From Nitrospirota bacterium (GTDB lineage: Bacteria > Nitrospirota > Nitrospiria > Nitrospirales > UBA8639): a stretch of DNA of 8,304 nt. This document shows positions 1-6,323 of the stretch, piece after piece. Position numbers and translations under genes: made by a program. The number at the start of each line of letters is the position of its first letter. Position 1 is the stretch's first letter. The notes beneath the pieces were generated by a model, which made no database searches, was not told where the DNA came from, and was given only the letters and a program-made list of their open reading frames with translations. The stretch is from assembly GCA_020355985.1 (NCBI GenBank), contig CP070628.1:1099528-1107831 (forward strand), written 5' to 3'.

Positions 1-450
1 ATAAAGTGTTGCGTTGATCAATTGAACTCACAATCCTAAGCGGTACTTGAATGATTGCCAATTGGAGATGAGGCTTGCAATGCTCACTTCCTAAACTTGA
101 ATGGTTATTAAATGCACTCTATCTTTCTGTGTCAATCAATAGGGTATCGTTAGTCCAGAATTCAGAATATTACAGCAACACTCGGAAAACTCATTGGGAT
201 GAAAAATCTCAATTGGGCAAGAGATTGTTGATGACGATAAGCATTAAGATGCTCTGGTCTGAGCCACCCCGTTCAACTTTGTGCACAGGGGGCAGTCTGA
301 GAAGTTGAGCCAAGGGTAGGGATAAGGCCAGCCCTTAAAACAGCAGATCGGAGGTGTTCTGCTGAGTCGGAAAAACTGAGGACGAGCTGGCATCGAAGGA
401 ATTGGTGAGGATTGTAGTATTTCTCTAAGGGAAATGTTTAGCGAGAGGAT
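1..450. other. Non-coding region with small inverted repeats
   Basis: I see no supportable gene here. The open frame at 75-308 has no ribosome binding site and its translation resembles no protein. Short structures are visible: overlapping palindromes TTGATCAA (14-21) and TCAATTGA (18-25); CCAATTGG (58-65); an imperfect direct repeat ACTTGAATGATT (45-56) / ACTTGAATGGTT (95-106); a 9-bp inverted repeat with one G-U pair, GTTCAACTT (271-279) with AAGTTGAGC (302-310); AAGGG/CCCTT (312-316/332-336); and CAGCAG/CTGCTG (341-346/359-364). None is followed by a T-run, so none reads as a terminator. The region may be decayed sequence or may encode an unrecognised RNA. Confidence 0.55.
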
Positions 451-630
451 TTACGTGTCTGTGGATGTCGTTTGGGCGGCCGTGCACATCCAAGCATAAA
501 TACCTATCGTGGGTGTATGTGCTGAGTGTTGGTGATTAACCGAATGGGAAGCCATGCTGAATGGCACCGAACCCATTATGAGTATTAGGACAGTGAGGAG
601 CGAGACAGTTATAAGCTGCGAGATTCGCAT
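451..630 (-). CDS. Possible small exported His-rich peptide (doubtful ORF)
   Basis: This minus-strand ORF encodes about 59 residues from an ATG at 630-628; a GTG at 645-643 would add five residues (MTFKK). The N-terminus looks like a Sec signal peptide: a short basic start, a hydrophobic core (LITVSLLTVLILIMG) and a plausible signal-peptidase site after S-M-A. The predicted mature part is about 35 residues, with four histidines close together (HSVNHQHSAH) and a single Cys near the end. I do not recognise a family. Against it: no clear Shine-Dalgarno sequence precedes either start, and it is short. In favour: the signal-like layout, and a TTGACA-like box on the same strand (TGTCAA at 719-724 on +) about 90 bases upstream, though without a good -10. 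It could be a chance ORF. Confidence 0.3.
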   Translation of the reverse strand: MRISQLITVSLLTVLILIMGSVPFSMASHSVNHQHSAHTPTIGIYAWMCTAAQTTSTDT

Positions 631-669
631 CTTTTTGAAGGTCACTGGAATTCAACAAGACTCGAAACG

Positions 670-686
670 AATTTTTTGAAAAAATT
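670..686. repeat. 17-bp AT palindrome
   Basis: AATTTTTT-G-AAAAAATT is a perfect inverted repeat with 8-bp arms around one central base. It lies upstream of the doubtful minus-strand peptide ORF and about 115 bp upstream of the secA promoter. It could be an operator-like or bent-DNA site. In AT-rich spacer DNA it could also arise by chance. Confidence 0.45.
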
Positions 687-775
687 GGTAAAAAATCGCA
701 TGAAACTCTTCAATATCCTGTCAAGGTACAAATCCTAAGTTCGGGCCGGCTTGTAGCGACGAAATTGTCATAATT

Positions 776-792
776 CCCTAATTTTATTAGGG
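776..792. repeat. Hairpin just upstream of the secA promoter
   Basis: CCCTAA (776-781) and TTAGGG (787-792) form a 6-bp stem with a 5-base loop, running into seven consecutive G (790-796). It ends eight bases before the -35 box of secA. There is no T-run on either strand, so it is not a normal intrinsic terminator. Its role is unknown. Confidence 0.4.
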
Positions 793-800
793 GGGGCGAG

Positions 801-828
801 TTGATTCCCATCTGTATTTCGGTATACT
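801..828 (+). promoter_or_regulatory. Sigma-70-type promoter for secA
   Basis: TTGATT (801-806, 4 of 6 matches to TTGACA) and TATACT (823-828, 5 of 6 matches to TATAAT) are separated by 16 bp. Transcription would start near 835 and leave a leader of about 90 nt before the secA ATG. No secM-like upstream ORF is visible in the leader. It contains only a small GGCT-TTCC-AGCC hairpin (851-862). Confidence 0.6.
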
Positions 829-917
829 AAAGAAACTCAAGAGAGCAGAAGGCTTTCCAGCCCAAAATCCCTATCTCTTATTGCGTCGTTCCACATCATT
901 TTTTTCTCGAGGTAGTC

Positions 918-925
918 TAGGCCTA
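918..925. repeat. TAGGCCTA palindrome, copy 1 (secA start)
   Basis: This perfect 8-bp palindrome shares its last base with the A of the secA ATG. It lies just after the ribosome binding site GAGGT (909-913). The same octamer recurs at 4031-4038 and 5720-5727, again in 5' spacers. Confidence 0.5.
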
Positions 926-3639
926 TGTTTGTACGTCTTCTGAATATCCTGTTTGGCAGTAACAACGATCGAGAGCTGAAGCGGCTTAAGCCTCAAGTCG
1001 ACCAGGCCAACGCCTTTGAAGCCTCTCTTCAGCCGTTGGATGACCAAGGGCTGTCCGAAAAAACGCAAACCTTTAAAAAACGTCTGGAAGCTGGAGAAAC
1101 GCTGGATGATCTCCTCCCTGAGGCATTTGCTGTATGTCGGGAGATGTCCAGGCGAAAGTTGGGCATGCGGCACTTCGATGTTCAGTTACTGGGCGGTATG
1201 GTGTTACATCAAGGGCGCATTGCGGAGATGCGAACGGGTGAAGGGAAAACCTTGGTGGCTACGCTGCCTATTTATCTCAATGCGCTGGAAGGAAAAGGCG
1301 CGCACTTGGTGACGGTGAATGATTATCTTGCTAAGCGCGATGCTCAATGGATGGGTCCTCTGTATCATGGCTTGGGCTTATCCGTCGGCATCATTCAGCA
1401 CGAAGCCTCGTTTCTCTTTGATCCAACCTACGATGCTCCCGATAAGCGTTTGCAATATCTTCGTCCGTGTTCGCGTCAAGAAGGGTATGGTGCTGATATT
1501 ACCTATGGCACCAATAATGAATTTGGTTTTGATTATCTGCGAGATAATTTGGTTGTCACCGATGCGGAACAAGGGGTCCAGCGAGAACCCAATTATGCCA
1601 TTGTGGATGAAGTCGACAGTATCCTCATTGATGAAGCGCGGACACCCCTCATTATCTCAGGGCCGACCGAACAAAGCACTGATCTGTACTACCAAATCGA
1701 TCACATCATTCCCAAGCTGAAGCGGGAAGAAGATTTCACCATCGAAGAAAAAACTAAAACCGTTTCGTTGACGGATGAGGGGAATGTCAAGGTTGAAAAG
1801 TTACTTGGCGTGGATAACCTCTATGATTTGAAACATCTCAACCTGGTGCATCATGTGGTCAAAGCACTCCAAGCCCATGCGTTGTATAAACGGGATGTGG
1901 AATATGTGGTGAAGGATGGAGAGGTGGTTATTGTCGATGAGTTTACGGGGCGAATGATGCCAGGCCGTCGCTGGAGTGATGGCCTCCATCAAGCGGTTGA
2001 AGCTAAAGAAGGCGTGAAAATTGCCAACGAAAATCAAACCCTAGCATCGGTAACATTCCAAAATTACTTTCGAATGTATAAGAAGCTTGGTGGTATGACC
2101 GGGACCGCCGACACCGAGGCTGCAGAGTTTGCCAAGATCTACAATTTGGAGGTGAATGTCATCCCGACCAATCGGTCAATGATTCGCAAGGATCATTCGG
2201 ATGTGGTCTACCGCACGGAAAAAGAAAAATTCGTGGCCATTGCTGATGATATAAAAGAGCATTATGAAAAGGGCCAGCCTGTGTTGATTGGCACCATTTC
2301 CATTGAAAAATCTGAACGGTTGTCGGCCTTGCTCAAACAACGGGGTGTAAAACACCATGTATTGAATGCCAAGTTTCATGAGAAGGAAGCTGAAATCGTC
2401 GCGCAAGCCGGGCAGAAGGGTGCGGTCACCATTGCCACGAATATGGCTGGTCGGGGTACCGATATTGTATTGGGCGGCAATGCCGAAGCACTTTTTAAAC
2501 AGCAAGTGATCTATAAAGGGGAAGAGCTGAGTGAAGAAGAACAGGCCAAAGCCTTCGAGACAATTAAGACGTCTTGTGATGCCAATAAGGAGGAAGTTTT
2601 AGCTGCAGGTGGATTGCATATCGTGGGGACGGAACGCCATGAAAGTCGGCGAATCGACAATCAGTTGCGAGGTCGGTCCGGTCGGCAGGGCGATCCTGGG
2701 TCTTCACGCTTTTTTCTGTCATTAGAAGATGATCTCCTACGCATTTTTGCTTCTGAGCGAGTGTCCAATCTCATGCTCAAATTAGGTATGGAGGAAGGGG
2801 TGCCTATCGAACATCGTATGGTTACGAAGTCGATCGAAAATGCCCAGAAGAAAGTGGAAGGCCATAACTTTGAGATTCGAAAACATCTGCTGGAATATGA
2901 TGATGTCATGAATAAACAACGGGAGGTGATTTACAAACATCGACAAAGCGTTCTCAGAGCCACCGATGTCACCGAAGAGATTTTGGACATGGTCGAAGGG
3001 ATTGGCTCAGGCCTGGTTGAGACGTACTGTCCGGAGGAACAATATTCTGAGGAATGGGACTTGGATGGACTCGTTGAGTCGGTTCACGGTCAATTTGGCT
3101 TGGATGTCCTCAAAGCGGAAGAATTGAAAGAGTTGGGGCGCGACGCTCTGATAGAAGATGTCCCGGAGAAATTGAGGCAGGCCTATCGCGATAAAGTGCA
3201 ATCGTTGATTCAGGAACATGGTGCTACTGAAGATTTGATCCATTATATCGAGCGTACAATTCTGTTACAGATGATTGATCAGCATTGGAAGGATCATCTG
3301 TGGGGGATGGATCAATTAAAAGACGGAATTGGTCTGCGAGGGTATGGCCAAAAAGATCCGCTGGCGGAATACAAGCGTGAAGGTTATGACATGTTTGCCG
3401 GCATGATGGACCGCATAAAAGGCGATACGCTCGAGCGTCTCTTTAAGTTTCAATTGGTACGTGGTGAACGTCCGGAAGCCGAGGTGGAAACGCCGCGACC
3501 GCAGCAAATGAGTCTTAACCGGGGAGAGACAACTGATGCCCCGAAACAACCTGTGCAACGCACAGAGGAAAAAGTCGGCCGCAATGATCCCTGTCCCTGC
3601 GGCAGCGGCAAAAAATACAAAAAGTGCCATGGGGCATAG
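925..3639 (+). CDS. secA: Protein translocase ATPase SecA
   Basis: SecA is the cytosolic ATPase that binds SecYEG and drives unfolded secretory proteins across the inner membrane. The 904 residues match the usual length (E. coli 901). Visible motifs in order: Walker A MRTGEGKT with K108; VDEVDS (D228, E229) followed by [15 protein letters not shown] in the first nucleotide-binding domain; the preprotein cross-linking domain, roughly 245-390; [10 protein letters not shown] near 390-399; [10 protein letters not shown] (505-514) and the arginine-finger region [13 protein letters not shown] (580-592) in the second nucleotide-binding domain; [12 protein letters not shown] (655-666) opening the helical scaffold; and a C-terminal zinc motif [13 protein letters not shown] (C890, C892, C901, H902) used in SecB and lipid contacts. 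The ATG has GAGGT 11 nt upstream. By remembered alignment, residues about 157-183 make a loop roughly 17 residues longer than in E. coli. The gene looks complete, with no frameshift. Confidence 0.98.
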   Translation: MFVRLLNILFGSNNDRELKRLKPQVDQANAFEASLQPLDDQGLSEKTQTFKKRLEAGETLDDLLPEAFAVCREMSRRKLGMRHFDVQLLGGMVLHQGRIAEMRTGEGKTLVATLPIYLNALEGKGAHLVTVNDYLAKRDAQWMGPLYHGLGLSVGIIQHEASFLFDPTYDAPDKRLQYLRPCSRQEGYGADITYGTNNEFGFDYLRDNLVVTDAEQGVQREPNYAIVDEVDSILIDEARTPLIISGPTEQSTDLYYQIDHIIPKLKREEDFTIEEKTKTVSLTDEGNVKVEKLLGVDNLYDLKHLNLVHHVVKALQAHALYKRDVEYVVKDGEVVIVDEFTGRMMPGRRWSDGLHQAVEAKEGVKIANENQTLASVTFQNYFRMYKKLGGMTGTADTEAAEFAKIYNLEVNVIPTNRSMIRKDHSDVVYRTEKEKFVAIADDIKEHYEKGQPVLIGTISIEKSERLSALLKQRGVKHHVLNAKFHEKEAEIVAQAGQKGAVTIATNMAGRGTDIVLGGNAEALFKQQVIYKGEELSEEEQAKAFETIKTSCDANKEEVLAAGGLHIVGTERHESRRIDNQLRGRSGRQGDPGSSRFFLSLEDDLLRIFASERVSNLMLKLGMEEGVPIEHRMVTKSIENAQKKVEGHNFEIRKHLLEYDDVMNKQREVIYKHRQSVLRATDVTEEILDMVEGIGSGLVETYCPEEQYSEEWDLDGLVESVHGQFGLDVLKAEELKELGRDALIEDVPEKLRQAYRDKVQSLIQEHGATEDLIHYIERTILLQMIDQHWKDHLWGMDQLKDGIGLRGYGQKDPLAEYKREGYDMFAGMMDRIKGDTLERLFKFQLVRGERPEAEVETPRPQQMSLNRGETTDAPKQPVQRTEEKVGRNDPCPCGSGKKYKKCHGA

Positions 3640-3713
3640 TTGCTGATTTTCCTTTACGAATAGTTCCTTGAGGCGGGTATTAGGAAAGAGAAGAGTTTTT
3701 AGTAACTTAATTC

Positions 3714-3730
3714 GAGTCTGACCCCTATTT
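3714..3730 (+). repeat. GAGTCTGACCCC motif, possible remnant of a dispersed repeat
   Basis: GAGTCTGACCCCTATTT resembles, from memory, a short sequence that recurs in the spacers of many bacterial genomes, often near Y1/REP-associated transposase genes. Only one copy is present here and no transposase is nearby. The hexamer GTCTGA repeats 15 bases later (3716-3721 and 3731-3736). The identification is recall only and unverified. Confidence 0.3.
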
Positions 3731-3746
3731 GTCTGAGGGATTTTTT
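3723..3746 (+). terminator. Weak candidate terminator of secA
   Basis: CCCT (3723-3726) can pair with AGGG (3736-3739) over a 9-base loop, followed by A and T6 (3741-3746). The U-tract position is right for an intrinsic terminator and it lies about 85 bases after the secA stop. The 4-bp stem is weak, so termination here is uncertain. Confidence 0.3.
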
Positions 3747-3987
3747 GTGGAGAAGGCCGGCATCATGAGGAAAGTGAGCCGTTAAAGAGCTGGAGGATAA
3801 TGTTGTGCCTCCTCATTTTGGCAGCTACATGAAGTATATGCCGGTTGGTTTTAGCCGCCTCTCAATTGGCTACATTCACAATCCTCTTTTTTTTTCTTTA
3901 CATAAGCGATCCACCTTTCTCCAGGAATTTTACCTTCTAACTGCTTGAATCTATTGTAATTTCATATTTTCTTTCAACCCATTTTAC

Positions 3988-4017
3988 TTGACTTGGGCTT
4001 CATGAGGTGGGTAACTT
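3988..4017 (+). promoter_or_regulatory. Weak candidate promoter for the methyltransferase-nuo unit
   Basis: TTGACT (3988-3993, 5 of 6 matches) is followed after 18 bp by TAACTT (4012-4017, 3 of 6 matches). The -35 is good and the -10 poor. Its place, about 45 bases before the GTG start and after a pyrimidine-rich tract, is what makes it plausible. Confidence 0.3.
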
Positions 4018-4030
4018 ACGCGATTGCTTA

Positions 4031-4038
4031 TAGGCCTA
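4031..4038. repeat. TAGGCCTA palindrome, copy 2 (methyltransferase leader)
   Basis: This second copy of the octamer ends two bases before the GAAGGAG ribosome binding site (4041-4047) of the next gene. As in copy 1, it sits next to translation signals. Confidence 0.5.
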
Positions 4039-4063
4039 TTGAAGGAGTGCGTGTAGTCCATTT

Positions 4064-5257
4064 GTGCCAAAAAACTCTCCAGACCGTCAGGGTAATCCCG
4101 AACTGATCAAAAAAATTGTTTTGGAGATTTCCCAAGCGGGGCCTCTGAGTTTTGCCCGTTTTATGGAGTTGGCCTTATATGATCCGTCCTATGGATATTA
4201 CATGACGCAGGCGGTTGCACAGGACCAGTCTTCCAGAGAACGAATCGGGTGGCAGGGAGACTTTTATACGGCGCCAGAATTATCACCAATTCTGGCAAAA
4301 ACCTTTGTGCGTCAGATATTAGAAATTGATGTCCAGTTAGGTCGCCCGGATCCCTTTACCTTCGTTGAAATGGGTGGAGGAAACGGGACCTTTGCCCGTG
4401 ATTTTCTTCAACAATGTCAGAGAATCGCCCCTGATTTTCTAGACCGTTTGCATTATGCCATTGTCGAGCGGAGTCCGAATCTTCAATCCCTTCAACAGTC
4501 CTGTATTCGAGAGGCTATGGATAACTGGGGAGAGGAACAGCTTACATGGGTAGCTACAGTTGAACAGCTGGGGGTGGACTCTGTAATGGGGGTGATGTTT
4601 TCCAATGAATTAGTGGATGCTTTCCCTGTTCATCGTGTTCGTTTTCATAACCATCACCTTCAGGAAATATTTATTGATTATGTTGAGGGGAAGTTTGTGG
4701 AACGCCTAGGCCCTCTGTCTTCTCCGAAGTTAGCCGAATATGTTCATCGACATGGTGTGGTTCTAAAAGAAGACCAGACCTCAGAACTTCATTTGGCAGC
4801 TGAGCAGTGGATGGCTCAGGTGGCTCATGTTTTACATCAAGGCATGCTGGTCACCGTCGATTATGGCCACACTGGTAGTGACTATTACGCTACTGACAGG
4901 AAAGATGGCACGCTTGTTTGTTACCACCAGCATACGGCTTCCTCGAATCCTTATACTCGGGTGGGGGAACAGGATATGACGGCCCACGTGAATTTTTCGG
5001 CGTTGGCTAAAGCCGGAAAAGAATGTGGGGTACTGCCTATAGGTTTTACGACTTTGGCCAATTGGCTCATGGGTCTAGGAGTCGAGGAAATGGTGGAAGG
5101 GCAGGAGCAGGAATCGCAAGATGTTCAAGCCTTGACTCATTTATTACGCCCTCATGGAATGGGCACGACTTTCAAGGTATTGGTTCAATGCAAAGGAATT
5201 GAGCCGATGCCTCTTCAAGGATTACGGTATCGAGCGTTTTTTGATGATGTTCTCTAA
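4064..5257 (+). CDS. MidA/NDUFAF7-family SAM-dependent methyltransferase
   Basis: A class I methyltransferase of the DUF185/COG1565 family. The eukaryotic members MidA/NDUFAF7 are mitochondrial complex I assembly factors; NDUFAF7 symmetrically dimethylates Arg85 of NDUFS2. The 397 residues show the family signatures in order: GPLSFARFMELALYDPSYGYY (26-46), GDFYTAPELSP (65-75), the SAM-binding loop VEMGGGNGTF (101-110), SNELVDAFPVHRV (180-192), VTVDYGH (263-269), GTLVCYHQH (282-290) and GEQDMTAHVNFSAL (301-314). The start is GTG. An in-frame TGA at 4040-4042 leaves no other upstream start, and GAAGGAG lies 16 nt upstream, which is long. It is 75 bases ahead of nuoA on the same strand. I infer that it modifies NuoD in the fused NuoCD encoded nearby; the sequence alone does not prove the substrate. 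Confidence 0.88.
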   Translation: MPKNSPDRQGNPELIKKIVLEISQAGPLSFARFMELALYDPSYGYYMTQAVAQDQSSRERIGWQGDFYTAPELSPILAKTFVRQILEIDVQLGRPDPFTFVEMGGGNGTFARDFLQQCQRIAPDFLDRLHYAIVERSPNLQSLQQSCIREAMDNWGEEQLTWVATVEQLGVDSVMGVMFSNELVDAFPVHRVRFHNHHLQEIFIDYVEGKFVERLGPLSSPKLAEYVHRHGVVLKEDQTSELHLAAEQWMAQVAHVLHQGMLVTVDYGHTGSDYYATDRKDGTLVCYHQHTASSNPYTRVGEQDMTAHVNFSALAKAGKECGVLPIGFTTLANWLMGLGVEEMVEGQEQESQDVQALTHLLRPHGMGTTFKVLVQCKGIEPMPLQGLRYRAFFDDVL

Positions 5258-5332
5258 TGTGTATCGTGGAAACGAGTCAACAAGGTGCATGGATGAAGAT
5301 TGACAAAAAAATCCGTATGGAGCCCGTATTAA

Positions 5333-5704
5333 ATGGGAAGTGAACCCGTTCCGTTTAATTATCTTCCTATCATCATTTTCATGGTGTTAGGAACTATTTT
5401 TGGGATTGGTTCGATTGTGGCGGGATGGCTTCTCCGTCCGAGCAGGCCTTATAGGGAAAAGCTTTTGCCGTATGAGAGTGGAAGCCCGTTGTTTATGGAT
5501 GCCAGGGTCCAATTCCCCATGCGGTACTACATCATTGCCATGCTTTTTGTGATTTTTGATATTGAGGTGGTGTTCCTATTTCCCTGGGCCGTGGTTTTTA
5601 AAAAGCTTGGGTTACTCGGGCTGATTGAGATGGGACTATTCTTGGCCATCTTAATTGTGGGATTTTGGTATGCCTGGAAAAAAGGTGCCTTGGATTGGGA
5701 TTGA
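5333..5704 (+). CDS. nuoA: NADH-quinone oxidoreductase subunit A
   Basis: NuoA (the ND3 counterpart) is a small membrane subunit of complex I at the junction of the membrane arm and the quinone-reducing arm. The 123 residues have three hydrophobic segments (about 11-34, 64-88 and 93-114) and the family blocks LLPYESGSP (44-52), RVQFPMRYYIIAMLFVIFDI (58-77, with D76 and E78 in the second helix) and the C-terminal KKGALDWD. The cysteine that follows YE in mitochondrial ND3 and E. coli NuoA is serine here (S49). TAA directly precedes the ATG in frame, which fixes the start; GGAG (5319-5322) lies 10 nt upstream. The 78-base gap to nuoB contains two hairpins. Confidence 0.96.
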   Translation: MGSEPVPFNYLPIIIFMVLGTIFGIGSIVAGWLLRPSRPYREKLLPYESGSPLFMDARVQFPMRYYIIAMLFVIFDIEVVFLFPWAVVFKKLGLLGLIEMGLFLAILIVGFWYAWKKGALDWD

Positions 5705-5711
5705 TCGATTA

Positions 5712-5727
5712 TAGGTCTTTAGGCCTA
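5712..5727. repeat. Hairpin in the nuoA-nuoB spacer containing TAGGCCTA copy 3
   Basis: TAGGTC (5712-5717) and GGCCTA (5722-5727) form a 6-bp stem with one G-U pair and a TTTA loop. The right side overlaps TAGGCCTA (5720-5727), the third copy in this window. There is no T-run. It may be an RNA processing or stability element, or a protein site. Confidence 0.45.
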
Positions 5728-5752
5728 GCAAAATTGGGCGGATAGACAGTAC

Positions 5753-5769
5753 AATGCCTGCCCGGCATT
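5753..5769 (+). promoter_or_regulatory. Hairpin directly before the nuoB ribosome binding site
   Basis: AATGCC (5753-5758) and GGCATT (5764-5769) form a perfect 6-bp stem around TGCCC. It ends one base before GGATGGA (5771-5777), the likely nuoB ribosome binding site. Such a stem could keep the site exposed or protect the processed nuoB message. Function is inferred from position only. Confidence 0.45.
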
Positions 5770-5782
5770 TGGATGGAATAAA

Positions 5783-6262
5783 ATGAGCTTTTTAGAACGG
5801 CAACTTGAACCTAACATTGTTACGACTAATTTGGATTACTTCATCGCCTGGTGTCGGAAATCAGCGTTATGGCCGATGACCTTTGGATTGGCTTGTTGTG
5901 CGATTGAAATGATTGCGTCGGTTTCGTCGAAGTACGACATCGATCGGTTTGGGGCAGGGGTATTTCGGGCTTCTCCACGGCAATCTGATTTGATGATCGT
6001 GGCCGGCACGGTTTGCCGAAAGATGGCTCCCGTCATTCGACGAATTTATGACCAAATGGCTGAGCCGCGCTATGTCATTTCCATGGGCTCATGTGCGACG
6101 TCGGGCAATCATTACAATAGTTATAGTGTCGTTCAGGGGGTGGATCAGATTGTGCCAGTCGATGTCTACATTGCAGGGTGCCCACCCAGACCGGAAGCCC
6201 TGATGGATGGACTCATTAAATTACAAGAGAAAATTCAGCAAGAAAAATATTTTGTGAAATAG
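5783..6262 (+). CDS. nuoB: NADH-quinone oxidoreductase subunit B
   Basis: NuoB (PSST/NDUFS7 counterpart) carries the terminal [4Fe-4S] cluster N2, which passes electrons to quinone at the interface with NuoD. The 159 residues include all four cluster ligands: adjacent C38 and C39 in [11 protein letters not shown]104 in MGSCATSG and C133 in [10 protein letters not shown]. Other family blocks are [19 protein letters not shown] (52-70) and [10 protein letters not shown] (75-84). The loop after the third ligand reads GNHYNSYS, where E. coli has GGMYDIYS; this looks like a lineage variant, not a defect. A GGATGGA site lies just upstream of the ATG. Confidence 0.97.
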   Translation: MSFLERQLEPNIVTTNLDYFIAWCRKSALWPMTFGLACCAIEMIASVSSKYDIDRFGAGVFRASPRQSDLMIVAGTVCRKMAPVIRRIYDQMAEPRYVISMGSCATSGNHYNSYSVVQGVDQIVPVDVYIAGCPPRPEALMDGLIKLQEKIQQEKYFVK

Positions 6263-6323
6263 GTTGTTTTTCGTATTGGTGTTCCTTTCCTGAATTTCAC
6301 GAATTCCCAAACAAGCGTGGTAT

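Larger units (their letters stand above)
3640..4063. other. Spacer between secA and the methyltransferase gene
   Basis: No ORF is supportable in these 424 bases. Structures seen: TTCCT/AGGAA (3664-3668/3682-3686), followed after a gap by T5 at 3696-3700; the GAGTCTGACCCC motif and T6 tract described separately; GGAGG/CCTCC (3792-3796/3808-3812) with an 11-base loop, flanked by AGCTG and CAGCT; TAGCC/GGCTA (3852-3856/3868-3872); and T9 at 3887-3895. The stretch 3880-3990 is strikingly pyrimidine-rich on the + strand. The segment after about 3985 looks like promoter and leader for the next gene. Confidence 0.6.

Noticed and set aside
75..308. 77-codon open frame
   Set aside because: No ribosome binding site, no recognisable protein character, and it overlaps inverted repeats.
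371..410. Hammerhead-ribozyme-like string (CTGAGGA ... CGAAG)
   Set aside because: The GAAA core is not intact, stem II is only three pairs, and no flanking stems I or III could be drawn.
776..796. Intrinsic terminator upstream of secA
   Set aside because: The stem is followed by G7 with no T-run on either strand.
871..1173. 100-codon minus-strand open frame over the secA start
   Set aside because: Antisense to conserved secA coding sequence, with no family resemblance.
4040..4066. Longer methyltransferase with an upstream start near the ribosome binding site
   Set aside because: An in-frame TGA at 4040-4042 and the absence of ATG, GTG or TTG codons in frame before 4064 leave only the GTG.
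5300..5332. Perfect TTGACA (5300-5305) upstream of nuoA as an internal promoter
   Set aside because: The only -10-like sequence, TATTAA (5327-5332), is 21 bp away and abuts the ATG; that spacing is too long for a normal promoter.
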